Assembly: GCF_004168035.1 (NCBI RefSeq)
Contig: NZ_SDPU01000020.1
Coordinates: forward strand, 62,001 to 126,000
DNA from: Nocardioides iriomotensis
Lineage (GTDB): Bacteria > Actinomycetota > Actinomycetes > Propionibacteriales > Nocardioidaceae
Direction of reading: 5' to 3'
DNA: 64,000 bases
Both the position numbers and the translations under genes were made by a program. Shown here piece by piece: positions 46,576-56,640 of the stretch. Under the pieces are notes generated by a model. It made no database searches. It was not told the DNA's origin and saw only the letters and a program-made list of their open reading frames with translations. Within the stretch, counting starts at the first letter, position 1; every line of letters starts with the position of its first letter.

Positions 46576-47988
46576 TCAGACGAAGGTGGGGAACGTCGGC
46601 GCGGGCAGCGGCCCGGCCACCCGGTTGCGCGCGGCCTCGTAGCCGTGCGCGATCTGGACCAGCGTCGCCTCGCTGCCGGCGGTGCCCCAGAACGACACCG
46701 CCACCGGCAGCCCGCCCGCGAGCCCGGACGGGACGGTCACCAGCGGGTAGCCGGCCATCGCCGCCGGCTGGGTGCAGGCGCCGGGGTGGTGCTCGGCGTT
46801 GACCAGGTCGATCGGCACGGCCGGGGCGTACGACGGGGTGACCAGGGCGTCGAGGTCGTGCTCGCGCAGCACCGCGTCGATGCCCTCGTCGCGGCCGGCC
46901 TTGACGCAGCGGGCCCGGGCCGCGACGTACTCCTCGCTCCCGACGGCCGGGCCGTCCAGGGCACGCTCGAAGTGGAACTGGCCGAAGTACTCGAGCTCGC
47001 GGTCGGCGTGCTGCTTGTTGAAGGCGACGACCTCCTCCAGCGTCCGGGGCACGTCGCCGGGGCGGGTGGCGAGGTAGTCGGCGAGGCCGCTGCGCAGCTC
47101 GGCGAGCAGCACCAGCAGCTCGTCCTCCCAGCCGGCGTCCTCCATCGACAGCAGGTCGGTGCCGTCGACGATCTCCGCCCCCTCGGCGGCGAGCAGGCCG
47201 ACCGCCCGCTCGGCGGCGGTGTCGGCGTGCGCGGAGTAGCCCCAGTAGATCTTCCGCGGCACCCCGATCCGCTTGCCCGCGAGCCGGCCGTCGACCGCGT
47301 GCGCGGCGTAGTCGGTGCCGTCGCCCGTGAGGACCGTGAGCAGGGTGGCGGCGTCGCGGACCGAGGTCGCCATCGGGCCGGGCGCGTCCTGCGAGCGGCT
47401 GATCGGGACGACGCCGTCGGTCGGCACCAGCCCGACGGTGGGCTTGATCCCGACCACGCCGTTGAACGCGGCCGGACAGGTGATCGAGCCGTCGGTCTCC
47501 GTGCCGATGGCGAAGCGCGCCTGGCCGGCGGCGACCGCGGCGCCGCTGCCCGACGACGAGCCGCCGGCCGACCGGTTGAGGCCGTAGGGGTTGCGGGTGA
47601 GCCCGCCGTACGCGCTCCAGCCCGACGTCGAGAGGCCGTCGCGGATGTTCGCCCACTCGCTGAGGTTCGTCTTGCCGAGCACGACCATCCCGGCCTCGCG
47701 CAGCCGCTGGACCAGGGCAGCGTCCTTGGTCGGGTTCGGCACGTCCGCGAGCGCGAGGGACCCGGCGGTCGTCGGCAGGTCGTGGGTGTCGACGTTGTCC
47801 TTCACGAGCACGGGCACCCCGTGCAACGGCCCGCGCGAGCGACCCTCGGCCGCCTCGGTGTCGCGGGCCTCGGCCTGCCCCAGCGCGTCCGGGTGCAGGG
47901 TGCAGATCGCGTTGGTGTGCACGTCGACGGTGTCGATCCGGTCGAGCAGCTGCTCCACCTGCTCGCGGGACCCAGGGGCGTCAGGCAT
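46576..47988 (-). CDS. Amidase-signature family hydrolase
   Basis: A 470-residue amidase-signature enzyme. The catalytic triad is visible: Lys in VPVLVKDNVDT (about 62), the cis-Ser in the Gly-Ser-rich GGSSSGSGAAVAAG (about 140), and the nucleophile Ser in TETDGSITCPAAFNGVVG (about 165). It hydrolyses an amide of unknown identity. It resembles stand-alone amidases rather than GatA since no gatC or gatB is nearby. It lies 133 bases upstream of sdhC on the same strand. Confidence 0.92.
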   Translation of the reverse strand: MPDAPGSREQVEQLLDRIDTVDVHTNAICTLHPDALGQAEARDTEAAEGRSRGPLHGVPVLVKDNVDTHDLPTTAGSLALADVPNPTKDAALVQRLREAGMVVLGKTNLSEWANIRDGLSTSGWSAYGGLTRNPYGLNRSAGGSSSGSGAAVAAGQARFAIGTETDGSITCPAAFNGVVGIKPTVGLVPTDGVVPISRSQDAPGPMATSVRDAATLLTVLTGDGTDYAAHAVDGRLAGKRIGVPRKIYWGYSAHADTAAERAVGLLAAEGAEIVDGTDLLSMEDAGWEDELLVLLAELRSGLADYLATRPGDVPRTLEEVVAFNKQHADRELEYFGQFHFERALDGPAVGSEEYVAARARCVKAGRDEGIDAVLREHDLDALVTPSYAPAVPIDLVNAEHHPGACTQPAAMAGYPLVTVPSGLAGGLPVAVSFWGTAGSEATLVQIAHGYEAARNRVAGPLPAPTFPTFV

Positions 47989-48099
47989 GGAGTGGGTCTA
48001 TCACGCCGCGGCATGTCGATCCTTCCCAAGGCTGCCCGCGGTCGCCACACTGCCGATCAGCAGGCGCATCGGGCGCCTGCGTCCACGCAAGGGGGAAAC

Positions 48100-48465
48100 A
48101 TGTCCGAGTACACACCGCCGCCTCCGCCGCCCAGCGATCCTGCGGGCTGGGGACAGCAACCGGGCCCGACCAGCCCGCCGGCCAAGGGCTTCTTCGGGGC
48201 GCTGTTCGACTTCTCGTTCAACAGCTTCGTGACGCCGAGCATCGTGAAGGTCGTCTACGTGCTGGCGACCATCGCCCTGGCCGTCGGCTTCGTCGGCTTC
48301 CTGATCGCGGCCATCGCCACAGGCGAATCGACCGCCATCCTGTTCACACTGGTCCTCGGCCCGATCCTGGCGATCCTGTACCTGGCGCTCATCCGGATGA
48401 CGCTGGAGTTCTACTACGCGCTGGTGCGGATGTCGGAGGACATCCACCGAGGACGCCAGGCCTGA
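48100..48465 (+). CDS. DUF4282 membrane protein
   Basis: 121 residues. A Pro/Gly-rich start (SEYTPPPPPPSDPAGWGQQP) leads to two helices (about 50-75 and 82-105), then FYYALVRMSEDIHR, which is the DUF4282 signature end. The family is widespread in actinobacteria and of unknown role. ATG 48100 has a GGGGGAA stretch upstream. A hairpin terminator follows the stop. Confidence 0.8.
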   Translation: MSEYTPPPPPPSDPAGWGQQPGPTSPPAKGFFGALFDFSFNSFVTPSIVKVVYVLATIALAVGFVGFLIAAIATGESTAILFTLVLGPILAILYLALIRMTLEFYYALVRMSEDIHRGRQA

Positions 48466-48480
48466 CCCCGACGCACGATC

Positions 48481-48513
48481 GGCACCGCGGGCCGGCCGGC
48501 CGGACGCGGTGCC
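48481..48513 (+). terminator. Terminator after the DUF4282 gene
   Basis: GGCACCGCG (48481-48489) pairs with CGCGGTGCC (48505-48513), followed by TTTCGTGTG. It lies 15 bases after the stop and before the mutase gene promoter. Confidence 0.75.
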
Positions 48514-48581
48514 TTTCGTGTGTCGACCAGTGGGATGTCTCACGATGACCGTCGCCACCCGCCCGCCGTACCCTCACAAGC

Positions 48582-50168
<1,587 letters not shown>

Positions 50169-50182
50169 GCCATGCTGGGGGC

Positions 50183-50815
50183 GTGACCCGCGCCCCCGTC
50201 GTCGCCCTCGCCGCGCTGCTGCTCACGCTGGCCGGCTGCACGGACGCGACGGAGACGCCGGCCGCGCCCGAGTCGACCCCCGCGCAGCCCGCGCCGACGA
50301 GCGCGGCCGAGCCCAGCCCGAGCGAGCCGCCGAGCCCGCCGGCGTTCGGCACGGTCGTCGCCGAGGACGACGTCAACGCCTCCGAGGGCGAGGTGACCGT
50401 CAGCGACCCGTCGCAGCTCGCGGTCGTCGACGCGTTCGTCCGCTACACGCAGGTGCGGCTCGAGATGCTCAACCGCGCCGAGGTCGACCAGGCGGCGCTC
50501 GACGAGGTGGCGACCGGCGAGGCGGTCACCCAGGTCACGTCGTACGCCGACCGCCTCGCGCGCCGCGGCGAGCACGTCGTGGGCAGCATCGTCGTCAACG
50601 TCAACAGGGTCGAGGTCGAGGGCACGACCGCCACGATCGACACCTGCATGCAGAACTCCTCGGTCGACGTGGACGGGTCCGGCCAGGTCGTCGAGAAGAA
50701 GGCCCCGGCGGCGTACCTCGGCCGCGTCGACGCGCTCCAGGTCAGCTCCGACACCTGGGTGATCGCGGACATCACCGTGGACTTCGCGGAGCAGTGCCCG
50801 CTCGTGGTCGGCTAG
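50183..50815 (+). CDS. Lipoprotein, NTF2-like outside domain suspected
   Basis: 210 residues. Signal peptide with lipobox LAGC (Cys about 19), then a Pro/Ala/Ser-rich spacer to about 60 and an alpha-beta domain (VVDAFVRYTQVRLEMLNRAEVDQAALDEVATGEA). The conserved TCMQNSSVDVDG and the C-terminal TWVIADITVDFAEQCP hold two cysteines that could pair. GTG 50183 has CATGCT ending six bases upstream. It resembles the following lipoprotein in plan and motifs, so the two are paralogues. Function unknown. Confidence 0.8.
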   Translation: MTRAPVVALAALLLTLAGCTDATETPAAPESTPAQPAPTSAAEPSPSEPPSPPAFGTVVAEDDVNASEGEVTVSDPSQLAVVDAFVRYTQVRLEMLNRAEVDQAALDEVATGEAVTQVTSYADRLARRGEHVVGSIVVNVNRVEVEGTTATIDTCMQNSSVDVDGSGQVVEKKAPAAYLGRVDALQVSSDTWVIADITVDFAEQCPLVVG

Positions 50816-50858
50816 GCTGCGGCTCGCACCGTCGCCAGCCTCGGGGGAGACCGCACCA

Positions 50859-51446
50859 GTGAAGAAGACACTCGTGCCGACCGTCGTCCTGGCCTGCGCG
50901 CTCTCGGTCCTCGCCGGTTGCTCGTCCGACGCCGACACCCCCGCCCGCGAGGTCGAGCTGGGCACGTCGCAGCCCAGCGAGCCGTCCCCGAGCCCGACCG
51001 AGTCCGAGGACCCCGCCGGCGAGGCGGACGACGAGGGGCACGAGATCTACCCCGGTCGTGTCGCGGTGAAGGACGACGAGCGGCAGGCGGTGGCCGACGC
51101 CTGGATCGCCTACTGGCAGACCCGGTTCGACGCGTTCGCCGGTCCCGAGCTGGACCCGGCCGCGCTGGGCGAGGTCGCCACGGGGAAGGCCGCCGAGCAG
51201 GTCATCGCCTACGTGCGCTACCTGCAGGACGAGAAGCTCTACACCCGGGGCGACGCCGTGATCGCGGTCGGGGCGGTCAGGATCACCGGCCGGCAGGCCA
51301 CCGTCCGGAGCTGTGCCCAGAACTGGTCGGTGGACGTGAAGCAGGGCAACGACCGGCCGACGGAGCCGCTGAACCCCTTCTACACGTTTCGGGGCGTGCT
51401 CAGCGGGCATCCGACGGCTGGGTGGTGGCGGACGCGGTCCGCCTGA
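50859..51446 (+). pseudogene. Lipoprotein paralogue with C-terminal frameshift
   Basis: 195 residues in frame from GTG 50859, with lipobox LAGC and a domain like the preceding protein (VADAWIAYWQTRFDAFAGPELDPAALGEVATGKA; RSCAQNWSVDV). The frame then ends in GHPTAGWWRTRSA. In another frame from about 51400 the sequence reads ASDGWVVADAVRLSTAPCQV and stops at 51469, matching the paralogue end TWVIADITVDFAEQCP and restoring the second cysteine. A single indel at about 51390-51412 explains this. It may be a real mutation or a sequencing error; I marked it broken because the last strand is lost. Confidence 0.7.
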
Positions 51447-51498
51447 GCACGGCGCCGTGTCAGGTCTGAGCGAGCGCGAACGGAACGACGGGGGATCG

Positions 51499-52509
51499 AT
51501 GAGCCTGACGAGACTGGCCGTGAAGGCCGCGCTGACGCTGGGGGCCGGCACCGCGCTGGCGTTCCTGGGGCAGGCTGCGGCGAACGCCGACGGCTTCGAC
51601 AGCGCCGGGTCGTCGTGCGGCGGCGGCAGCTACTGCGTGCAGGTGACCTACACCGGCACGGCCGCCCCGAGCGGCGGTGGCGGTGGATCGGTGGTCGCGA
51701 GCGTCCCGCCGATCTGCTGGTACGAGCCCTGGATGGACCCCGACGCGGCCCTCAAGGAGGTCCGCGAGATGTGGAACACGCCGCACCACTCGGGCAAGGA
51801 GTACGTCGCCGGCTACGGCTCGGTCGACCGCTACGAGGAGGCCAAGAAGAACGCTCCCGAGGGGAGCATGTGGTACCTCCTCAAGTGCTCCGTGAGCATG
51901 TCCGACGACCGCGTGGGCGAGTACGCCGGCATCGCGCTGAAGTATCCCGACGACCTCGGGTTCATCCCCAACTACACGACCCTGGTGGGCCCGGGTGGCG
52001 AGCCGCCGGCCCCGGCCGTCGACGTCGAGGTGCTGCGTGACGCGGCCTACGACTCCATGGACATCCCGGAGCCCGAGATCAACCGCAACCCCGAGGTCAC
52101 CGGGTCCGGCGCGACCCTGGTCAACCTCGACACGATGTTCTGGGCCGACGGCTACGCCGACACCTGGGACATCACCGCCAGAGTCGGTCCGGTCTCCGCG
52201 ACCGTCGTCGCCGAGGCCCAGGACTTCGTGCTGACCTCGCCGGCCGGCGGGCAGACCTGCACCTACGAGCAGTTCACGACGCCGTACGCCGGTGGCAGCG
52301 ACACCTCCGGCGGCTGCGCGTTCCCGTTCACCCGCGCCTCGCTCGGGTACGACAGCGGGTTCCCGGTGCTGGCGACGGCCACCTGGGGCGCCACGTGGAC
52401 CGGCACGCCGGCGCCGACGGCGCCACAGGGACTCCCGCCGGTGACGACGAGCACCACGGTCGACGTTCCCGTCTCGGAGTCGCAGGCGCTGGTTCGCAAC
52501 GTCTCCTGA
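51499..52509 (+). CDS. Secreted protein of unknown function
   Basis: 336 residues with a classical signal peptide (VKAALTLGAGTALAFLGQAAANA, cleavage after about 32) and no further helix, so it is probably exported. The mature part has Cys pairs (SCGGGSYC, PPICWYEP, KCSVSMSDDR, QTCTYEQF, GGCAFPF) and a C-terminal beta-rich segment (TATWGATWTGTPAP). It follows the two lipoproteins on the same strand and probably belongs with them. ATG 51499 lies behind a GGGGGAT stretch. I do not recognise the family. Confidence 0.78.
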   Translation: MSLTRLAVKAALTLGAGTALAFLGQAAANADGFDSAGSSCGGGSYCVQVTYTGTAAPSGGGGGSVVASVPPICWYEPWMDPDAALKEVREMWNTPHHSGKEYVAGYGSVDRYEEAKKNAPEGSMWYLLKCSVSMSDDRVGEYAGIALKYPDDLGFIPNYTTLVGPGGEPPAPAVDVEVLRDAAYDSMDIPEPEINRNPEVTGSGATLVNLDTMFWADGYADTWDITARVGPVSATVVAEAQDFVLTSPAGGQTCTYEQFTTPYAGGSDTSGGCAFPFTRASLGYDSGFPVLATATWGATWTGTPAPTAPQGLPPVTTSTTVDVPVSESQALVRNVS

Positions 52510-52527
52510 ACGGGTAACCTCCGGGGA

Positions 52528-53715
52528 GTGCTACGACCCGACCACCTCGCGCATCTCGAGCGTGCCGTCACGGCCGCGCGCGACGAGCTGGTCGACCTGC
52601 GGCGCGACCTGCACGCCCACCCGGAGCTCGCGTGGGAGGAGGAGCGCAGCACCGCGCTCGTCGCCAAGCGGCTCGACGAGCAGGGCATCCGGGTGCGGAT
52701 GCTCCCTCGCAGCGGACTGATCGCCGAGATCGGGAAGCGTGAGGGCCCGGCGGTCGCGCTCCGCGCCGACCTCGACGCCCTCCCGGTCGAGGACCGCAGC
52801 GGCGAGCCGTGGGCCAGCACGGTCCCCGGCGTCGCGCACGCCTGCGGCCACGACGTGCACACCGCCGCACTCGTGGGTGCCGGGCTCGCCCTGGCCGAGC
52901 TCGACCAGGCCGGAGAGCTGCCCGGCCGGGTGCGGCTGCTCTTCCAGCCGGCCGAGGAGATCATGCCCGGCGGTGCCCTGGAGCTGATCGCCGGCGGCGC
53001 GCTGGACGACGTCGTGCACGTCTTCGGCCTGCACTGCGACCCGTCCGTCGACGTCGGCGAGGTCGGCCTCCGCGAGGGACCGATCACCGGCGCGGCCGAC
53101 GCGCTCACCATCCGGCTGTCCGGGCGCGGCGGCCACACTTCCCGCCCGCACCTCACCGAGGACCTCACCTACGCGGTCGGCAAGCTCGTCACCGAGCTGC
53201 CCGGCGCCCTGTCGCGTCGCCTCGACCCGCGCGCCGGCGCCAGCCTGGTCTGGGGCATGGTCCGGGCCGGCTCCGCCAAGAACGTCATCCCCGCCAGCGG
53301 CGAGGTCGCCGGCACCCTGCGCATGCTCGACGCGGTCGCCTGGGCGGACGCCGAGGACCTCGTCCGCGAGCTGATCGCCCACATCCTCGCGCCGTACGGC
53401 GTGGGCGCCGAGATCACCTACGTCCGGGGTGTGCCGCCGGTCGTCAACGAGACGGTGTCCACCGCGCTGCTGGCGGGCGCCGTGTCCTCCGTGCTCGGCC
53501 CGACCGGGCTGGTCTCGACGCCGCAGAGCCTCGGCGGGGAGGACTTCGCCTGGTACGTCGAGTCCGTGCCCGGCGCCATGGGCCGGCTCGGCACCCGCAC
53601 GCCAGGCGGGCACACCTACGACCTTCACCAGGGCGACCTCGTGGTCGACGAGCGGTCCGTCGCCGTCGGCGCCAAGGTGCTCGCCGCGGTGGCGCTCACG
53701 ACCCTGGACGCATGA
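52528..53715 (+). CDS. M20-family amidohydrolase (N-acyl-amino-acid hydrolase type)
   Basis: A 395-residue metallopeptidase-fold hydrolase. The catalytic domain has RRDLHAHPELAWEE at the start, ALRADLDALPV, HACGHDVHTAALVGAG (metal ligands), FQPAEEIMPGGALELI (catalytic Glu pair) and the C-terminal SLGGEDFAWY. A dimerisation insert lies about 180-290 with GGHTSRPH. Such enzymes cleave N-acyl amino acids or related amides. GTG 52528 has TAACCT (52515-52520) ending seven bases upstream. It precedes the nucleoside operon but has its own promoter. Confidence 0.92.
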   Translation: MLRPDHLAHLERAVTAARDELVDLRRDLHAHPELAWEEERSTALVAKRLDEQGIRVRMLPRSGLIAEIGKREGPAVALRADLDALPVEDRSGEPWASTVPGVAHACGHDVHTAALVGAGLALAELDQAGELPGRVRLLFQPAEEIMPGGALELIAGGALDDVVHVFGLHCDPSVDVGEVGLREGPITGAADALTIRLSGRGGHTSRPHLTEDLTYAVGKLVTELPGALSRRLDPRAGASLVWGMVRAGSAKNVIPASGEVAGTLRMLDAVAWADAEDLVRELIAHILAPYGVGAEITYVRGVPPVVNETVSTALLAGAVSSVLGPTGLVSTPQSLGGEDFAWYVESVPGAMGRLGTRTPGGHTYDLHQGDLVVDERSVAVGAKVLAAVALTTLDA

Positions 53716-53876
53716 CCACCGTCACCGGTCCGGGAGGCCTTGTGGCGCCTGGGGTCACCGCTCGGTAACACTTCCCTCCGGCGGCTCGTTTTTTGCTGAG
53801 GTGTCCGGGTTCAGGCACTAGGGTGACCCCTGATTTCGGCGCCTAATAGGTGGCGCAGCAACCATGAGGAGGCATC

Positions 53877-54938
53877 TTGCGTCGCCTGACCAAGATCGCA
53901 GCAGCATCCGCAGTCCTGAGCCTCGCGCTCACGGCCTGCGCCAACGACAGTGACACGGCGGCCGAGGACGACCTCTGCGGCGGCGGCGGCGACGGGCCCA
54001 ACGTCGGCCTCGCCTACGACGTCGGTGGTCGCGGCGACCAGTCGTTCAACGACGCCGCCGCGCGCGGCATGGAGCAGGCCAAGGAGGAGCTCGGCGCGAC
54101 CTGCACCGAGGCCCAGGCCCAGGACGGCGAGCCCGAGTCGGCCCGCGAGGACCGCCTCCGCACCCTGGCCGAGGACGGTCACGACCCGATCATCGGCACC
54201 GGCTTCGCCTACAGCCTGGCGGTCGACGCGGTCGCCCCGGACTTCCCGGACACCAGCTTCGGCGTGGTCGACGGCTTCGACCCGACCGGTGACGAGGCCA
54301 ACGACAACGTCGCCTACCTCGGCTTCGCCGAGAACGAGGGCTCCTTCCTCGTCGGCGTCGCGGCCGCGCTCAAGACCCAGACCGACCACGTCGGCTTCGT
54401 CGGTGGCGTGCACAACGACCTGATCAAGAAGTTCGAGGCCGGCTACACCGCGGGTGTCGAGGCCGTGAACCCCGACATCACGGTCGACGTCACCTATATC
54501 GAGGAGGAGGACCTCTCCGGGTTCGCCGACCCGGCCGGTGGCAAGGCCGCCGCCGCGGCGATGTACGAGAACGGCGCGGACATCGTCTACCACGCCTCCG
54601 GCGGCTCGGGCTCCGGTGTCTTCGACGCCGCGGTCGAGGCCGGCGACGACATGTGGGCCATCGGTGTCGACTCCGACCAGTACCTCACCGCGTCGGACGA
54701 CCAGAAGGAGCACATCCTCACCTCGATGCTGAAGCGCGTCGACACGGCGACCTTCAACGAGATCAAGTCGGTCGCCGACGACAAGCCGCTGTCCTCGTAC
54801 CAGTCCTACGACCTGGCCGCCGACGGTGTCGGCTACTCGACCTCGGGTGGCTACATCGACGACATCAAGGACCAGATCGACGAGTGGGCCGAGAAGATCA
54901 AGAGCGGCGAGGTGGAGGTCCCGTCGACCGTCAAGTGA
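53877..54938 (+). CDS. BMP-family nucleoside-binding lipoprotein
   Basis: 353 residues. Lipobox LALTACAND marks a lipoprotein; the mature part is a BMP-family substrate-binding protein (PNVGLAYDVGGRGDQSFNDAA, GTGFAYSLAVDAVAPDFP, SFLVGVAAALKT, GSGVFDAA, WAIGVDSDQYL). BMP proteins bind nucleosides. The start is TTG 53877 with GAGGAGG four bases before it; no in-frame ATG is better. It is followed by the ATPase and two permeases, with a hairpin between, so it is the receptor of that importer. Confidence 0.92.
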   Translation: MRRLTKIAAASAVLSLALTACANDSDTAAEDDLCGGGGDGPNVGLAYDVGGRGDQSFNDAAARGMEQAKEELGATCTEAQAQDGEPESAREDRLRTLAEDGHDPIIGTGFAYSLAVDAVAPDFPDTSFGVVDGFDPTGDEANDNVAYLGFAENEGSFLVGVAAALKTQTDHVGFVGGVHNDLIKKFEAGYTAGVEAVNPDITVDVTYIEEEDLSGFADPAGGKAAAAAMYENGADIVYHASGGSGSGVFDAAVEAGDDMWAIGVDSDQYLTASDDQKEHILTSMLKRVDTATFNEIKSVADDKPLSSYQSYDLAADGVGYSTSGGYIDDIKDQIDEWAEKIKSGEVEVPSTVK

Positions 54939-54970
54939 CGGCCTGACGGACCCGCACGGCATGACACACG

Positions 54971-55006
54971 GGCCCGGGGCCACGCGATAGCGTGTGGCCC
55001 CGGGCC
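54971..55006 (+). terminator. Hairpin between receptor and ATPase genes
   Basis: Bases 54971-54986 pair with 54991-55006 (15 Watson-Crick pairs and one G-U) around ATAG. It lies 32 bases after the receptor gene and 77 before the ATPase. A strong stem here commonly gives partial termination, so the receptor is made in excess over membrane parts. Confidence 0.7.
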
Positions 55007-55083
55007 TGTCCCATGGACAGGGAGCCCCGTGATCGGGGAGCGCAGGCGGGGGAGCACAACGACGTGCAACGAGAGGGAAGCCC

Positions 55084-56640
55084 GTGACGGCCACCGACAC
55101 CGAACCCGGCGCCACCCACGCGACCGACGCCGTCCGCGTCCGCGGGGTCGGCAAGCGGTTCCCCGGCGTCATCGCCAACCACGACGTCGACATCACCATC
55201 CGCAGCGGCACCGTGCACGCGCTGATCGGGGAGAACGGCGCCGGCAAGTCCACGCTGATGAAGATCCTGTACGGCGTGCAGAAGCCCGACGAGGGCACGC
55301 TGACCGTCAACGGCAAGGACGTCTCGTTCTCCTCGCCCACCGACGCGATCGCCCAGGGCATCGGCATGGTGTTCCAGCACTTCATGCTGGCCGACAACCT
55401 CACCGTGCTCGAGAACGTCGTGCTGGGCGCCGAGAAGATGTACGGCATCGGTGACAAGGCCCGGGCCGAGATCGTCCGCATCTCCCAGGCCTACGGCTTC
55501 GGCCTCGACCCCGACGAGCTCGTCGAGGACCTCGGCGTCGGTGAGCGACAGCGGGTCGAGATCCTCAAGGTGCTCTACCGCGGCGCCAAGATCATCATCC
55601 TCGACGAGCCGACCGCCGTGCTCGTGCCGCAGGAGGTGGACGCGCTCTTCGCCAACCTGCGCGAGCTCAAGGCGCAGGGCAACACGATCCTGTTCATCTC
55701 CCACAAGCTCGACGAGGTCCTCGCGATCGCCGACGACATCACCGTCATGCGGCGCGGCACCACGGTGGGGGAGGCGAAGCCCCAGGGCGCCACCAAGCGC
55801 CAGCTCGCCGAGCTGATGGTCGGCTCCGAGCTCCCCTCGCCCGAGACCGAGGAGTCGACGGTCACCGACCAGGTCCTCCTCGAGGTCGTCGACCTGACCC
55901 TGCACGACTCGTTCGGCCGCGCCCTGCTCTCCGACATCGACCTGACGATCAGGAAGGGTGAGGTCGTCGGGATCGCCGGCGTCGAGGGCAACGGCCAGGC
56001 CGAGCTCGTCGAGGCGATCATGGGCATGCGCAAGCCCAGCGCCGGCAGGATCTCCGTCGGCGGCCAGGACATCAGCCACTGGGACACCCGCGAGCGCCGC
56101 GGGGCCGGGATCGGCTACATCCCCGAGGATCGCCACCGGCACGGCCTCCTCCTCGACGCCCCGCTCTGGGAGAACCGCGTGCTCGGCTTCCAGGACCGCC
56201 CTCCGGCGGTGAAGGGCATCATGATCGACCGCGGAGCGGCCCGCGAGGACACCGAACGCATCGTCCGGGAGTACGACGTCCGCACCCCCGGGATCGACAC
56301 CGCTGCCCGGGCGCTCTCCGGCGGCAACCAGCAGAAGCTGATCGTGGGCCGCGAGATGAGCGGCGACCCGGTCCTGCTGATTGCCGCCCACCCGACCCGC
56401 GGTGTCGACGTCGGGGCGCAGGCCGCGATCTGGGAGCACATCAAGCGGGCCCGCCGCCAGGGACTCGCGGTGCTGCTGGTCTCGGCCGACCTCGACGAGC
56501 TGATCGGACTGTCCGACCGGATCGAGGTGATCCTGCGCGGTCGGTTGGTCGGCGAGTTCGACCCGAAGCAGATCACCCCGCAGGACCTGGGCTCCGCGAT
56601 GACCGGTGGCCATGACGACGAGACGGAGGCGCAGCAGTGA
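55084..56640 (+). CDS. Nucleoside ABC importer ATPase (two nucleotide-binding domains)
   Basis: A 518-residue fused ATPase of the BMP/NupO type. Domain 1 (about 15-250) has Walker A GENGAGKST and Walker B IIILDEPTAVL. Domain 2 (about 262-510) has a degenerate Walker A GVEGNGQAE and Walker B LLIAAHPTRGVDV without the catalytic Glu, which is normal for this family. It powers uptake through the two permeases that follow with four-base overlaps. GTG 55084 opens after the leader holding the hairpin at 54971. Confidence 0.94.
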   Translation: MTATDTEPGATHATDAVRVRGVGKRFPGVIANHDVDITIRSGTVHALIGENGAGKSTLMKILYGVQKPDEGTLTVNGKDVSFSSPTDAIAQGIGMVFQHFMLADNLTVLENVVLGAEKMYGIGDKARAEIVRISQAYGFGLDPDELVEDLGVGERQRVEILKVLYRGAKIIILDEPTAVLVPQEVDALFANLRELKAQGNTILFISHKLDEVLAIADDITVMRRGTTVGEAKPQGATKRQLAELMVGSELPSPETEESTVTDQVLLEVVDLTLHDSFGRALLSDIDLTIRKGEVVGIAGVEGNGQAELVEAIMGMRKPSAGRISVGGQDISHWDTRERRGAGIGYIPEDRHRHGLLLDAPLWENRVLGFQDRPPAVKGIMIDRGAAREDTERIVREYDVRTPGIDTAARALSGGNQQKLIVGREMSGDPVLLIAAHPTRGVDVGAQAAIWEHIKRARRQGLAVLLVSADLDELIGLSDRIEVILRGRLVGEFDPKQITPQDLGSAMTGGHDDETEAQQ

